Of a DNA stretch of 64,000 nt, positions 32,295 through 50,546 are shown in pieces. The translations under genes were made by a program, and so were the position numbers. The DNA is taken from contig NZ_FTNA01000021.1 of assembly GCF_900156205.1 (NCBI RefSeq), positions 1 to 64,000 on the forward strand. The letters are read 5' to 3'. Numbering within the stretch: position 1 is the first letter of the stretch; each line of letters opens with the position of its first letter. Under the pieces are notes generated by a model that was given only the letters and a program-made list of their open reading frames with translations, made no database searches and was not told the DNA's origin. The DNA comes from Leptospira interrogans. GTDB lineage: Bacteria > Spirochaetota > Leptospiria > Leptospirales > Leptospiraceae.

Positions 32295-35200
32295 CGAAAA
32301 GTCGTGGATTCTAAAACAGTTTTACGGATAGATTCGATTCTTTCCAAACTCCAAAAAAAATCTGAATAAATTCCAGAACTTTCTCCATAGATCATTCCTC
32401 TTAGAAAAAAATAATATACTCCACCGATTTTTTGTAATGCTTCCTTTGGACCAAATAAATTCTTTAAATATTCATAAAGTACTAATGCGTAAATATCTCT
32501 TTGAAGATCATATCTACTTTCTAAATTTTCCACATTTCTTTTTAAAGAGATGGTAGAATAATCTTCAAGCAAATTAGACTTATAATCCGCTAAATAAAAT
32601 TTATCATCAATCTGAAATACTAAATCGATGGAACCTCTTAAAAAATTTCCAGGATTAGTATCTAGATCCAAATAAAAATCCATTTCAGAAACCCTATTTT
32701 CTTTGGGAAGGTCCACAAGGCGAAATAAAGCCCCTTTCTGATCTAGAATATTTGCGTTCAGTAGATTCCATAAAATTTCTACCGTCCTTTTTTGAACCGT
32801 TTCCTTTTCTAAAATAAAACGGCCCTCTTCTCTTTTTAAAATTCGAAAGTAGTCCAAATGAAAATCCATTCTGGAAATAATTTTTTCGTTTTTTAAAAGT
32901 TCTTTAGATGTTGTAGTTTTAAAAATGGAAAAATCTAATTCTTCTAAAAGAGAATGTAAAAAAGAACCAATAGAAGCAGAAGAAGGAAGTGCGTCTTTGA
33001 TTACCGTTTCGGAGTTTTCCACATCGTCTGACTGTATACGGGTTTTTTCTTCTAGTACGGAAAGAGATACTTCTTCCGAAAAATTCATACTAGTTCTCAA
33101 AGAAGAATAACTATTAAGACGAATCGTTTTAGAAGTTTCCGGTTCTTCATAGAGTAAAGGAGTAAAACATATTTCTGAATCAAGATTCCAATCAATTCGT
33201 TTAGGATCGGTAGAATCAAAAGGTGTAGGGGCCCAAGAAACCACGTGAAATAAATCCGTATCAATTTCATTTTCCAATATACTTTGAAGTCTAGGGTAAA
33301 GAATTTTATAATATGCCGAATCTCTTGTTTTCCAATTGTTCAATGGAGTATAAAATGGAAGATAAATCCTTACCTTGGACCGAGTGATTCCCACGTATAG
33401 AAGCCTTTTATTTTCGTTCAAGGATTGATTAGAATATATTTCTTTACTAATTTTCTTTTCTTCTTCGTTATCCCAAAGACTCAATTTCCAAGACAGTTTT
33501 CCGTCCTTATCCACAAAAGGATAGTCGTAGACTTCTGGAATATAATCTCCAGAAAGATTAAACAAAAAAACGACAGGCCATTCCAAACCTTTGGAAGCGT
33601 GTAAAGTTAGTATCTGAACCGCATCTTTTTCGGTTTCTTTTTCGAATAAAGGAAGTTCCTCTTCGTTTTTAAAACTTTTTTGTAGTAGTTTCAATTCTTC
33701 TAATATTTCTTCTAGATCGGCTTGATTTGCAATTTGAAACTGAAGAAGCCTTCTAAAAATCTGTCTGTAATTGGTTCTTTTTCTTTCCCAGTCTATATCC
33801 GTTGCGTCTTCGGTCAAAAAAATCCTACTGTCTTCTTCGATAGAACGGAATAACTCAGAAAATTTACGATCCATAGAAAGAGTTTTCCAACGATCTAATA
33901 TACTTTTCTCATACGAATCGATCGAATGTTCATCAAAATAAGGAAGATGCGCCGGATGAATTTGAAACAAATCTCCCAGCAAAAGTTTTCTATAGGAGGA
34001 AGGTTTATTTGGATCTAAAAGACATTCAAATATATTAGAAATCTGATAGGATTCCGCCGATTGATAAATCCCTTCTTGTTTATAAAAAGAACAAGGAATC
34101 CCTCTAAGTTTTAAAAATTGTTCCGCAAGTTTTCCTTCGGACTTACTTTTTACTAAAACGGCAATTTCACGAAGTTTCAGTTTTTTTTCTACATAATACA
34201 AATCACCTTCAGCAACTTGATAAGTAAATGGGTCCTCTTTGTGAATGAGTTTTAAAATTTCCTCCGAGATAAATTGTCCCCAAGCATTTTTTGCGTCTTG
34301 AGTGTTCCAAAAATCTTTTCCTGTAAACCGTACAATCTGAATCGGACCTTGTTTCTGTTTATCGCTTAATAAAACTTTAATATTCTCTTTAGGAGCAAAT
34401 ACAGGCTCATATTGAATCGGAATCGATTGTTCTAAAATCGGGAAAAAACTCTGTTTCCCAGATTTACCACCAAAGATCTCATTATAAGCTCGGATCAACT
34501 CAGGAACCGATCTATAATTGACGTTCAATGAAATTTCTTCTGCTTTATGTTTTTTTAATTCTTCTTTTGCTTGAAGATAAATTCCTATGTCCGCTCCTCT
34601 AAATCCGTAGATAGATTGTTTCGGATCTCCGATTAGATACAACGCTCTGTCATCGTTAGATTCTAAAAAAAGTCGTTTGAAAATTTCATACTGTGCTCCA
34701 TCCGTATCTTGAAACTCGTCCAAGATCCCTACTCTGTATCTACTTTGAAGCGCTTTTCTAAGACGAGAATTTTCCAAAGAATCTCTAGTTTTTAAAATCA
34801 TCTGGTCGTAACTCATCCACTCCGAAGTTTTAAACTCCTTTAAAACCATATCCGCAATGATCAATGCAGTCTTTTGAAGAAAAGTCTCCGAGGTCATAGT
34901 AGTTGTCTCGTTAGAATACTCATACTTTTTTCCGCTTAAAAGCTTAGATGCAGAAATTAGAATATTTTCTTTTTTGAATCTATATTTCGAAGATAAAATA
35001 AAATCTTCTAATTTTTCTGGATCTACCCAAGAATTCCATTCCTCGTGTTGAAGTTTATATAAGGCAATATTCAACCTTTCCAGAGCATCCGTTAAGATCC
35101 AGTTTGTATGAGTTTCCGTTTCCACCGGATATTCTTTTAAAATCGCATTACAAAATCCGTGTATTGTAGAAATCGTTACCTGATCCAGTTCCCTGGCCTC

Positions 35201-35405
35201 TTTGGTAAGTCCGGAACTGATCAGTTTTTTTCTAAGCCTTTCTTTGAGTTCTCCCGCCGCCTTTTCTGTATAGGTCAAAATTAAAATCTGAGTCAAAGGG
35301 ATCTTATGTTCTAAAATCAGGTCTATTACGATTTCCATAATCGTATAAGTTTTTCCAGTTCCAGCGGATGCTTCTATAAAACTGGATTTGAATTTATAAG
35401 TACGA

Positions 35406-35416
<11 letters not shown>
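32276..35416 (-). CDS. recB: Exodeoxyribonuclease V beta subunit RecB
   Basis: 1046 residues, UvrD-like helicase plus nuclease. Walker A EASAGTGKTYT near the N-terminus, motif GDPKQSIYGFRGADI, motifs TLHASKGLEWPVV and LLYVGITRSKVR, and a C-terminal nuclease domain with GSIDLVF and LADYKSN (Asp near residue 942). The catalytic D-x-K is intact, so nuclease activity is expected. It overlaps recC by 11 nt and recD by 19 nt. Somewhat shorter than E. coli RecB. Confidence 0.97.
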
Positions 35417-38804
<3,388 letters not shown>

Positions 38805-38908
38805 ACAATTTTCTCCGGTTGAAATACGAACATCCTAAGAATTCGACCTTGTGGCAAGTAATTACATTTTATCTTGCACTCGACGATCATTGACAAATCC
38901 TGATCGTA

Positions 38909-40357
38909 ATGACCTCTCTTTCCGAACTCAAAACCCTTTTCGGAATTTCTTCTTTTAGAACCTCTCAAGAGAAAATCATTACGGATGTTCTCTCTGGAAA
39001 AAATTGTATGGTGATCATGCCTACCGGAATGGGAAAATCGATCTGTTATCAAATTCCAGCGCTTATTTTAGAAGGATTGACAATCGTAATTTCTCCTTTG
39101 ATTGCGCTTATGCAAGATCAAGTGTTAAAACTGAAACAACTCGGAATCGAAGCGGGCTATATCAATTCTTCTCTTTCCAAACAAGATAGACTTCAAAGTT
39201 ATCAATACCTAAAAGAAGGTAAATACAAAATCATATATGTTTCTCCGGAACGTTTTCGTAAAAATGAATTTTTAGATTGTCTTAAAAACAGAAAAATTTC
39301 TCTTCTTGCAATCGACGAAGCCCATTGTATCAGTCAGTGGGGACACGACTTTAGACCAGATTACACTAAGATTTCTGAGTTTCGTGAAATTTTAGGTAAA
39401 CCAATCACGATTGCGTTAACCGCAACTGCTACAACCGAAATTCAAAAAGACATGATCCTTCAGATGGGGTTAGAAAATTCGGAAATCATAATATACAACG
39501 AAGGAATCTGTAGACCAAATCTATTTTTAGACGTAAGGACATTTGTAGACGAACCTTCTAAATCAAACGCAATTCTAGAACTTTTAAAAAAACAAAATGG
39601 AAGTACTATCGTTTATTTTAATCTCATTCAGAATTTGGAAAAATTCTGTGAAAAGTTAGACATTCAAAAAATCGAATATCAAGTTTATCACGGAAAATTA
39701 ACTACCGACCAAAGAAAAAAAGTACAGAACCAATTTTTAAAATCGAATGATAAAATTCTGCTCGCTACAAATGCGTTTGGAATGGGAGTAGATAAACCAA
39801 ATATTAGAACGATCATCCACGCGGAACTACCCTCTTCTTTAGAAAGTTATTATCAGGAAATTGGAAGAGCGGGAAGAGACGGTAAACCTTCTGATTGTCA
39901 TGTTTTCTATAACCAAGACGATCTTTCTGTATTAATGGATTTTATAGAATGGCAAAATCCAGACGCGGCGTTTATATCTCGCACATTTCAAACCTTGAAA
40001 CGTTTGGGAGAAGAATTATCTTCGATTGATTACGAAGATTTACAATCTAAAATTGTTTTTAAAAATAGAGGAGACCACAGACTCCAAACCGTTCTCAATC
40101 TATTTGATAGATACGGAGTTACTTCTGGGGAATTAGAAAAAAATTCTTTAAAATTAATTTCTACTTTGCCCGAAGCGTTGTGTTCTGCGGAGTTATTAGA
40201 ACTTAAAAAGAAAACCAGCCTAAAACGTCTATATCAAATGCTTCTTTACTTAAAATCAGAAAAATGCAGAAGAGAATTCGTCTACGAATACTTTGACGCC
40301 AAGTTTTCGGAATGTGGGAACTGCGATATTTGTAAAAATTCTAGTGAGTCAAAATAG
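38909..40357 (+). CDS. recQ: RecQ-family ATP-dependent DNA helicase (short form)
   Basis: 482 residues. Walker A MPTGMGKS (38-45), DEAH (136-139), aromatic-rich loop QWGHDFRPDY, and motif VI YQEIGRAGRDG. The RecQ zinc-binding domain has Cys453, Cys469, Cys472 and Cys475. The protein ends right after the zinc domain, so the winged-helix and HRDC domains of long RecQ proteins are missing. Divergent from recCBD over 104 nt. Confidence 0.93.
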   Translation: MTSLSELKTLFGISSFRTSQEKIITDVLSGKNCMVIMPTGMGKSICYQIPALILEGLTIVISPLIALMQDQVLKLKQLGIEAGYINSSLSKQDRLQSYQYLKEGKYKIIYVSPERFRKNEFLDCLKNRKISLLAIDEAHCISQWGHDFRPDYTKISEFREILGKPITIALTATATTEIQKDMILQMGLENSEIIIYNEGICRPNLFLDVRTFVDEPSKSNAILELLKKQNGSTIVYFNLIQNLEKFCEKLDIQKIEYQVYHGKLTTDQRKKVQNQFLKSNDKILLATNAFGMGVDKPNIRTIIHAELPSSLESYYQEIGRAGRDGKPSDCHVFYNQDDLSVLMDFIEWQNPDAAFISRTFQTLKRLGEELSSIDYEDLQSKIVFKNRGDHRLQTVLNLFDRYGVTSGELEKNSLKLISTLPEALCSAELLELKKKTSLKRLYQMLLYLKSEKCRREFVYEYFDAKFSECGNCDICKNSSESK

Positions 40358-41065
40358 AACTTTTTATATATGGAGAGAAATTCTTAGTTCGTTAACCTAA
40401 GTTCATTCAAAAGACAGAATGCGATTTTACTCTTTAGAGCGTGTCTAATTGTTCCTTGATTAAACTTTTAAATTTTCTTTTTCGCACTTATCGCGTCGTT
40501 AGACTTCTATAACAAATCTTTAACTAAGGCTTGTTTCAAAAGTTAAAATAACCGACAATTTCGGATTAGAAATAATTTTTGAGAACTTCATCATCTCTGT
40601 AAAATCGCCCGTCTATTTTTGTATCATCTTCATACGTCCGAGTAGCAATTAATAGAGTTGTTGAAAAATTTCTTATCTACTATTACAACTCATTTCAAAA
40701 ATATTTTATTTCTGCTTAAAATGCCAATTCTAATCATTCTAAAATATTTTGAGACGGTTTATAGTAAAATAGAATTTTCCGTTCGTTCCGATGAAAAAGA
40801 AACCAAGGAGGATTAATTTTTCAACAACTTTAATATTTAAGAATAGCATTATATAGTTTAAACTATCTATCACCCGAACATCGATCAGAGCAAGATATCA
40901 TCGTTCTTTTTATTACATTTCCCTCAAGACGGATAAAACCATTTTTTCATTTTATTTAGGAACCAAATAACCGACCGATTTTTGAAAAAATCGGCAAATT
41001 CTTAAAGTTGAAATGTTAGTAAAATTCAATTAGAAAATTTAAAAATTCTAATTTAGGAGAATGAA
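40358..41065. other. Intergenic region with MITE
   Basis: 708 nt. Contains MITE copy 2 (40655-40830) and a fragment (about 40550-40645) similar to sequence near 20945-21030, including TTCATACGTCCGAGTAGC. No gene. Confidence 0.6.
40655..40830. mobile_element. MITE copy 2 (176 bp, TA-flanked)
   Basis: Ends GAGTTGTTGAAAAATT and AATTTTTCAACAACTT, flanked by TA on both sides. The right arm, read in reverse, aligns to the left arm of copies 1 and 3 (ATTAATCCTCCTTGGTTTC against ATTAATTCTCCATCTGTTTC). The centre is longer than in the other two copies. Confidence 0.72.
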
Positions 41066-43591
41066 ATGAACTATATACTTGTATGTATTATGACCGTATA
41101 TCTAGTGTTAGGTTGTAATACAAAATCTCAAAACAACCCTTTTTTCTTTTCTAACTTCGCGGACTCAATTTTAAATCTGGTCCATAATCCGTCTAACACA
41201 CATCTTTCGAGCTTTGACTGCGCCCCTTCTTACGATTCCTCCAAAGGATACGTTTATATCCTAAATTCTTACGGACTTTCCTGCGAACGTCTTTCCGTTC
41301 CTTCCGGTGAACAACTCAGCGTTTTGGCCTACCCACCGGCTAACGCAAGATTTGCGGACTATTTACTAATCTGGAAAGATCTTACGCCCCAAGAACTTTC
41401 TAACTATCAAAACGGTATCCTTCCTCCTCAAACCAAACACATGGACTCAAAAGACATTACGGAAATTTCCGATCTAAGACCTACGGGATCCGCCTATCAG
41501 ATGAGTATTTCCACTCTCAATTGGTCTCCAGGAACTTATACTCTTGCGATGCAAGGGGATCCACAAACTCAGTACCCGACCGTCACGGAAAACGTCACCA
41601 TCTCTTCCGTTGTAGATTCTACGTTTAACAACATTATCAACGATATGATCACCAACAATCGAGACGCATATATTTATTCAAACGGTAATCCGGTTTCAAG
41701 CTCTTCAAAACTTTACCGTGGAAATACTTATATTTTTGCTTTAAACCTAAATAAAATCAAAACCGTAAAGAACGAGGTCTCGGTGGATTATATTAAGCTG
41801 TTAGGTGAATTCACGCTTAATTCTGGAATGCTTAAGTTACATTTGGTTCCCACTAATAAAAAATCAAGAATCAGCACGGAATGTTCAACCACTTCCGATT
41901 TCCCGGTTTCCATTTCCAATTATCCTCAGGGAATTCTTACAGTCCGTTTTCAAACTCCTCCTTCTATTAAATTCTACCATGCAGATGAAAATATCTTTAG
42001 TTTCAAGATTTATCATAACGCACCTTCGGACTGTTCTTCTGGCAGTAATAAAACTACGGAATTTTCAAGAAACATCATAGACCTTCATACTGCCGAAACT
42101 CCCATACCCGTAAACGCGGCGGGACCTCTGGATACGATCAAAATCCGTATCGTTCGATTCGGAGATACTCAATTTACTACAAACGATTCCTTAACTTCTT
42201 GGGGAAATATTCTCACTTCTGAATTTTACGAAGCCACTAAAAAATATTTCAAATTGGAAATCCAAGGGATCCAAAATTTTTCTATGATTCAACCGGATCT
42301 CAATCAGGCCTTAGTTGAAAACTGGTATAACACAAGACCCAAAACTCCTGGAAAAACTCCTCTCAATTTGAACAACCCGGATGAACGCCTTCTGGCTACG
42401 ATGTTGTATTACGAATTCAATCAAACAAAATTGCTCACGGATTTAGAGATCCTTTATCCCATTCGCCAAAATGGAGAAGACGTTACCCTATATATATCAG
42501 ACTTTTCTAAAATCCAAGGAGGGGCTTACGCAACTTCCAACGCTCAATTGGGACAATCAATTGTTCCTATTACGAATGTTTATTTAGCGACGTATTCGGA
42601 TGCAAACATTATAGATACGAGAGTTTTCCATACTATAACAAACGGAACGACTACCTTCCACTTCGATCCTACTTTCTATCAGCCTTGTTTAGGTTGTCCT
42701 CCAAGCGTTGCAAACGCAACGGAATACGTAGAAGTGATGAGACAAAGAAATCTACAATACACGTCCCAAAATATTTCAATTCACGAGTTAGGTCATACTT
42801 CTTGGCATCATAAGATGGGAGGAATCCGAGTGGGTGACTTCCCAGAACCGGGTAGACCGTTTGACCAACATTACGAAGGTGCAAGACTGATGGGCTCCGT
42901 TTACGATGACAATTCGATCGACTTTTTTAGAAATATGGAATATATGTCCTCGAAAAGGTTGAGGGAAATACTCAATCAAACATACGGAGATATTTTAATC
43001 GAAAGATTACTTTCTAGGTATGGAGTAAACTTTCGAAGCCATAAATATACTTTCGTACCGACAAACCCGCATAACGCAAACTTTGGAGGAATCACACAAG
43101 CAGATGGTTATTGCAATCTGGATTCCAATAAACCCTCTAAACTACTTTCTTTAGGAGGTGGGTATAAGGCGATGCTCGTCGGAGATACTCGTAGAGCTTC
43201 CCTAAGTCCAAACGCGGGAGACGGACAAATAGACTGGGTACTCAAACCTCTCCAAGAATATAGACGTTCGGATGATACAATCATCGGAACGACAAATTCT
43301 GTAGGACTTTTTTCATTTCCATTCCAAAATTCTTTTGCAGGAAACTATGCGATTTGGACCGGACTAGATCAAACTTGGAAAAATAAAGTTATTTCCGTAA
43401 ACCAATTGAATTGTCTCAATTGGACTTCTTCTAGTACCAATGAATTAGGAGCGTTCGGGTTAGCAAATTGGAAATATGGAAACTCCATTTTTGTCGGTCA
43501 AGGAATTTGCTCAAAGACTTCTTTACCCGATCATACAGATCCATACAACTGGAAAGATGTTCCTGCTAGCATTCTTTGTGTGGAACAATAG
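41066..43591 (+). CDS. Lipoprotein zinc metalloprotease fused to DUF1554
   Basis: 841 residues. Signal peptide ends in lipobox Cys17 (LVLGCN). A middle region (about 350-660) has a zincin motif H573-E-L-G-H577 (ISIHELGHTSWHHKMGG), with a secreted-protease-like context (IRIVRFGDTQFT; DLEILYPIR). Residues about 690-841 form a DUF1554 domain (ADGYCNLDSN, YKAMLVG, DGQIDWVLKP, YAIWTGLD, CLNWTSS, ILCVEQ). Good RBS (AGGAGA). A surface protease acting on host or matrix protein is plausible but unproven; a third zinc ligand is not identified with certainty. Confidence 0.85.
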   Translation: MNYILVCIMTVYLVLGCNTKSQNNPFFFSNFADSILNLVHNPSNTHLSSFDCAPSYDSSKGYVYILNSYGLSCERLSVPSGEQLSVLAYPPANARFADYLLIWKDLTPQELSNYQNGILPPQTKHMDSKDITEISDLRPTGSAYQMSISTLNWSPGTYTLAMQGDPQTQYPTVTENVTISSVVDSTFNNIINDMITNNRDAYIYSNGNPVSSSSKLYRGNTYIFALNLNKIKTVKNEVSVDYIKLLGEFTLNSGMLKLHLVPTNKKSRISTECSTTSDFPVSISNYPQGILTVRFQTPPSIKFYHADENIFSFKIYHNAPSDCSSGSNKTTEFSRNIIDLHTAETPIPVNAAGPLDTIKIRIVRFGDTQFTTNDSLTSWGNILTSEFYEATKKYFKLEIQGIQNFSMIQPDLNQALVENWYNTRPKTPGKTPLNLNNPDERLLATMLYYEFNQTKLLTDLEILYPIRQNGEDVTLYISDFSKIQGGAYATSNAQLGQSIVPITNVYLATYSDANIIDTRVFHTITNGTTTFHFDPTFYQPCLGCPPSVANATEYVEVMRQRNLQYTSQNISIHELGHTSWHHKMGGIRVGDFPEPGRPFDQHYEGARLMGSVYDDNSIDFFRNMEYMSSKRLREILNQTYGDILIERLLSRYGVNFRSHKYTFVPTNPHNANFGGITQADGYCNLDSNKPSKLLSLGGGYKAMLVGDTRRASLSPNAGDGQIDWVLKPLQEYRRSDDTIIGTTNSVGLFSFPFQNSFAGNYAIWTGLDQTWKNKVISVNQLNCLNWTSSSTNELGAFGLANWKYGNSIFVGQGICSKTSLPDHTDPYNWKDVPASILCVEQ

Positions 43592-43705
43592 TTTTATCAA
43601 TTGAAATCAGGTAAGTGTTTTCATTGTGAACTATGACGCTTGAACGAGACGGGACATTTGGGTTGTGCTGACTCGTGTAGTAATTTACTCCCCGAATACA
43701 ATGGG

Positions 43706-43739
43706 CTCCTAGGAAACTCAAAAAATTGTTTCCTAGGAG
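43706..43739. terminator. Perfect 12-bp inverted repeat
   Basis: CTCCTAGGAAAC (43706-43717), 10-nt loop, GTTTCCTAGGAG (43728-43739). It lies 114 nt after the metalloprotease stop and 195 nt before the SRPBCC start. No T-run follows, so a factor-independent terminator is uncertain; an mRNA structure or protein site is also possible. Confidence 0.5.
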
Positions 43740-43933
43740 TCACAATTCAAAGAATTTTATGAAAGTATTTCATTCACACTTTCGTGATTACTCTAGACTT
43801 CGACAAAACTTCTTACGCGGAACTTACCTTAAATGTGGAAAAATTAAACGGAAACATAAAAACTATTTCTGTTTTTTCATTTACAAGATTGTATTTTAAG
43901 CGTTTCTATCTTATAACAATAGGAGAATTGAAT

Positions 43934-44476
43934 ATGAAAATTTTATCATATATTCTAGGTGGATTTGTGGCATTGATAATAATCCTTGCGATCATTTCTC
44001 CCAAGGAATTTAAATTAGAAAGAGAAGTTATCATCAATCAACCCAAAAACGTAGTTTTTACAGAACTTAGATTTCTGAAAAATCACGAACAGTGGAACGC
44101 ATGGTCTAAAAAAGATCCTCAGATGAAAAAACAATTTAAAGGAACAGATGGCAAAGTCGGATTTATTTCTTCTTGGGAAAGTGAACATCCAGAAGTAGGA
44201 ACGGCAGAACAAGAAATTACAAACATCGTAGATGGGGAAAGACTCGATACTCAAATCCGTTTTCAAAAACCTTTTGAAGGAAGTTTTAATTCCTATATTA
44301 CGACTCAATCTGTAAATGAAAAACAAACAAAAGTTTTGATCGGCATGTCAGATAAGATGTCCTTTCCTATGACAGTGATTAGTTTTATAGTTAATGTTTG
44401 TTTTGATCAGCAACAGAAAATCATTCAGAACTTGGATGATAGTCTAAATAATCTGAAAGTTCTTCTGGAAAAATAA
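43934..44476 (+). CDS. SRPBCC-family protein with membrane anchor
   Basis: 180 residues. An N-terminal membrane segment (MKILSYILGGFVALIIILAI) is followed by a START/SRPBCC fold (INQPKNVVFTELRFLKNHEQWNAWSKKDP, then a long C-terminal helix). This resembles the polyketide-cyclase/dehydrase group that binds small hydrophobic ligands. Start at ATG 43934, with AGGAGA 7 nt upstream; an upstream extension in frame to 43784 has no RBS and non-coding character. Ligand unknown. Confidence 0.82.
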   Translation: MKILSYILGGFVALIIILAIISPKEFKLEREVIINQPKNVVFTELRFLKNHEQWNAWSKKDPQMKKQFKGTDGKVGFISSWESEHPEVGTAEQEITNIVDGERLDTQIRFQKPFEGSFNSYITTQSVNEKQTKVLIGMSDKMSFPMTVISFIVNVCFDQQQKIIQNLDDSLNNLKVLLEK

Positions 44477-44858
44477 CGACCTATCTAAAACACTTGCGCG
44501 CTGGGATTACACAAGGTTCAAGCAAGCGATTTGCCATTAGAAAAACAGAAATCAGAGCAAATAAAATAAGTTAGACAATTTTATAAAAAAGGTTAATTAG
44601 GTAATCTTTATATTTTAATTTTATAAAGTTTTCTTAAAGAAAATCTCTTTTTATTTTTTTAAGCAAACTTTATATATTTCGGATAACGTAATAAAATTTC
44701 TGACATTCGTAGTTCTGATGCGCTTGTACACAACGAGATAAAAGGTTTGTTTGTCTTTAAACATCAAAGGTTATGTATAAAGACCGTAATAATTTTCAAG
44801 CGGGACGCAAATGGAAAACGAAGTAAAGAAAAAAAGCATCCGTTACTCCACCATTGTT
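44477..44858. other. Intergenic region
   Basis: 382 AT-rich nt between the SRPBCC gene and the DUF3800 relic. Nothing recognised. Confidence 0.4.
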
Positions 44859-45170
44859 TTAATAGGGAAAAATTCTTGTAAAAATACATTTCTCTTCAAT
44901 AAGCTCAAATAAATTATTTTTATTTTTCATTTGATTTTTTAAAACTCCAGCAATTAGATCGGCAACTTGTATAAAAGGATGATCGCTACTTTGAAACATT
45001 TCTAATTGTTCAACCTTTTTGAAATAATATTCAGTATTCTTTTTCGTAATGTAATCTTTGAATTCTTTTTGAAATTGAGAATTTTTACCTGAATACTCAT
45101 CGAAATAAAGATTTATACTACCTCCTAAATATTTCACAAGCTCTTTGAACGCCTTCCAAAATCTAGACTA
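44859..45170 (-). pseudogene. DUF3800 protein, C-terminal fragment
   Basis: The frame reads SRFWKAFKELVKYLGGS to DHPFIQVADLIAGVLKNQ. The last segment is the DUF3800 hallmark (xQxADLIAG). It is preceded by an in-frame TAG at about 45171, so the N-terminal catalytic-like part is missing. Probably a relic of a mobile-element or phage-linked gene. An ATG at 45137 would allow a 92-residue product. Confidence 0.6.
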
Positions 45171-45752
45171 TAATTCTTTAGAAATTTCTAATAATTGCGT
45201 GAGTTCCAACAAGAACCGTCACATCCAGACATTTTACGAACTTTCCAGTAATTCTTTATCATCCAATCTCTGCAATCTTTAAGGTTTTAGAGGTTCTATG
45301 TAAAAAACGTGAGTCCGAGGTAAGAAATCCTCTTTATGAAAGTCAATCTTTATGCAAGAAATAAAATGAGGAACTACTACAAATCTAAATTTTGCAGATG
45401 AATTTCTAAAATGTAGGAACTACCGCAAATCACGGCTTTACAAACAAATTCTATATTTGTGAGAATTCCCATTTTCAATTTTTTTACGGAAAAATTTCCT
45501 CACCCGCCCACGTTAACCAAATTAAAATTTTACTAAATTAACGTAAATTCGGCATAACGCGAAAGGGATCGATGAATGAACTCAGCACAACGCTTCCTAT
45601 GAGGCGCGTTGTAAGGTTAAGTTATTGGTACTTTATAAAAATTGAATCTAGTTCTAAAATTTTACAATAACTTGACCAGAGCTGAGAGCCCGGTCCGGCT
45701 GCCTATGACAGCCGGATTCGCCCAGATTTTTAACCATCGAACTTGCGTTAAA
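45171..45752. other. Repeat-rich intergenic region
   Basis: No gene. Contains a three-copy palindromic repeat cluster (45366-45473) and a conserved unit GAGCTGAGAGCCCGGTCC (about 45678-45695). This unit is followed by a perfect 8-bp hairpin TCCGGCTG/CAGCCGGA (45694-45716). A related unit lies at 50347-50380. Confidence 0.6.
45366..45473. repeat. Palindromic repeat array, exact 46-bp period
   Basis: Three units: ATGAGGAACTACTACA (45366-45381), TGTAGGAACTACCGCA (45412-45427) and TGTGAGAATTCCCATT (45458-45473). Starts are 46 bp apart. Spacers include AAATCTAAATTTTGCAGATG and CACGGCTTTACAAACAAATT. Confidence 0.82.
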
Positions 45753-47857
<2,105 letters not shown>

Positions 47858-47918
47858 CTATTTTTCGATTTCTAAAAAACTTCCTACATTCAACCATGTC
47901 CATTCAGTAGGCACTTGT

Positions 47919-49592
<1,674 letters not shown>

Positions 49593-49771
49593 ATCTTCCG
49601 GTTCTACTTCTTTTTTAAGTTGATAGTTGATCCAAGTTCATTGATCTCAAAAGTTCTTTTTTATTTAACGTGAGTTCGGCGGATTCATTATGTCGAACTC
49701 AAGTTACTTGGAACTTGTTCCAAAATCTCAAAGAATTTTATGCGATAATTTTTTAGAAATTCTTAATAAAA

Positions 49772-49954
49772 TGTAGTAGTTTCTACAAATTAAGTCGCAT
49801 TTAGCAATTTGCGAACTTTCAAACAGTTTTACTCATAACTATATAATAAAATACCTAATATTTTGCATGGAATCAGTGTTTTGTGATAAAATTAACGGTA
49901 CTCAATTTTATGGAGATCAGTAATATTATTAAGTTTTCGTAATAGTTCCTACAT
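49772..49954. repeat. Palindromic repeat copies (2)
   Basis: TGTAGTAGTTTCTACA (49772-49787) and CGTAATAGTTCCTACA (49939-49954), both near-palindromic members of the same family. Confidence 0.65.
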
Positions 49955-50514
49955 TGATTTGATGTATTGAATATTCGATTTCCCAAAACTACGATTCTGA
50001 TTTCCCAAATGGTTTTAGTTATTTCATAAATTTGTAACCAACACTTTAAAGTTGTATTCAATAAAACTCTACAATGAAGTTCTTTCCAATTTTATAACGT
50101 TATAACTAAATTAACGTGAGTTCGGCGAAATCCAATACGAAAGTGATTGAAGCCGTCGGGAGACTTTTAGCAAAACGCTCTTTAAAACCAACGTCTCGCT
50201 TCTTGAACTCAATAAAACGCTTCCTAAATTGAATGCCGATTTTTAGAGGTATTCGCTGAGTTTTCTGAGTCGCTCATCCGCGTTTTATAATCAATTGTAA
50301 TTCAAGACAATATATTGCATTATGTTTCTTTCATACAATTTAATTGACTGGAGCTGAAAGCGCGGTCCCCGGATTCATCCTCTATTTCCTTACTCTGAAT
50401 CACGTTAAATTATAGCAGTGCACTATCTGCAAAAAACGAAAGAATTTAAACTATCCGATTTTCAACGAAGTTAAATACTCAAAAGATTATTAAAATGTCG
50501 TAACTATTATAAAA

Positions 50515-50546
50515 AAGAGGTGTGAGTTTTAAAACTCACACCTCTT
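50515..50546 (-). terminator. Rho-independent terminator of gltB
   Basis: A perfect 32-bp palindrome made of AAGAGGTGTGAGTTTT and its complement. On the minus strand it starts 32 nt after the gltB stop and is followed by TTTTTATAATAG, a proper T-run. Confidence 0.92.

Noticed and set aside
43784..43933. Longer N-terminus for the SRPBCC protein
   Set aside because: The good RBS and signal-like start are at 43934, and the extension looks non-coding.
45621..45752. tRNA gene in the GC-rich patch
   Set aside because: No T-loop, acceptor pairing or anticodon arm could be drawn around the 8-bp hairpin.
49873..50061. 62-codon minus-strand frame
   Set aside because: Lies in a decayed repeat region, crosses a palindrome copy and has no domain.
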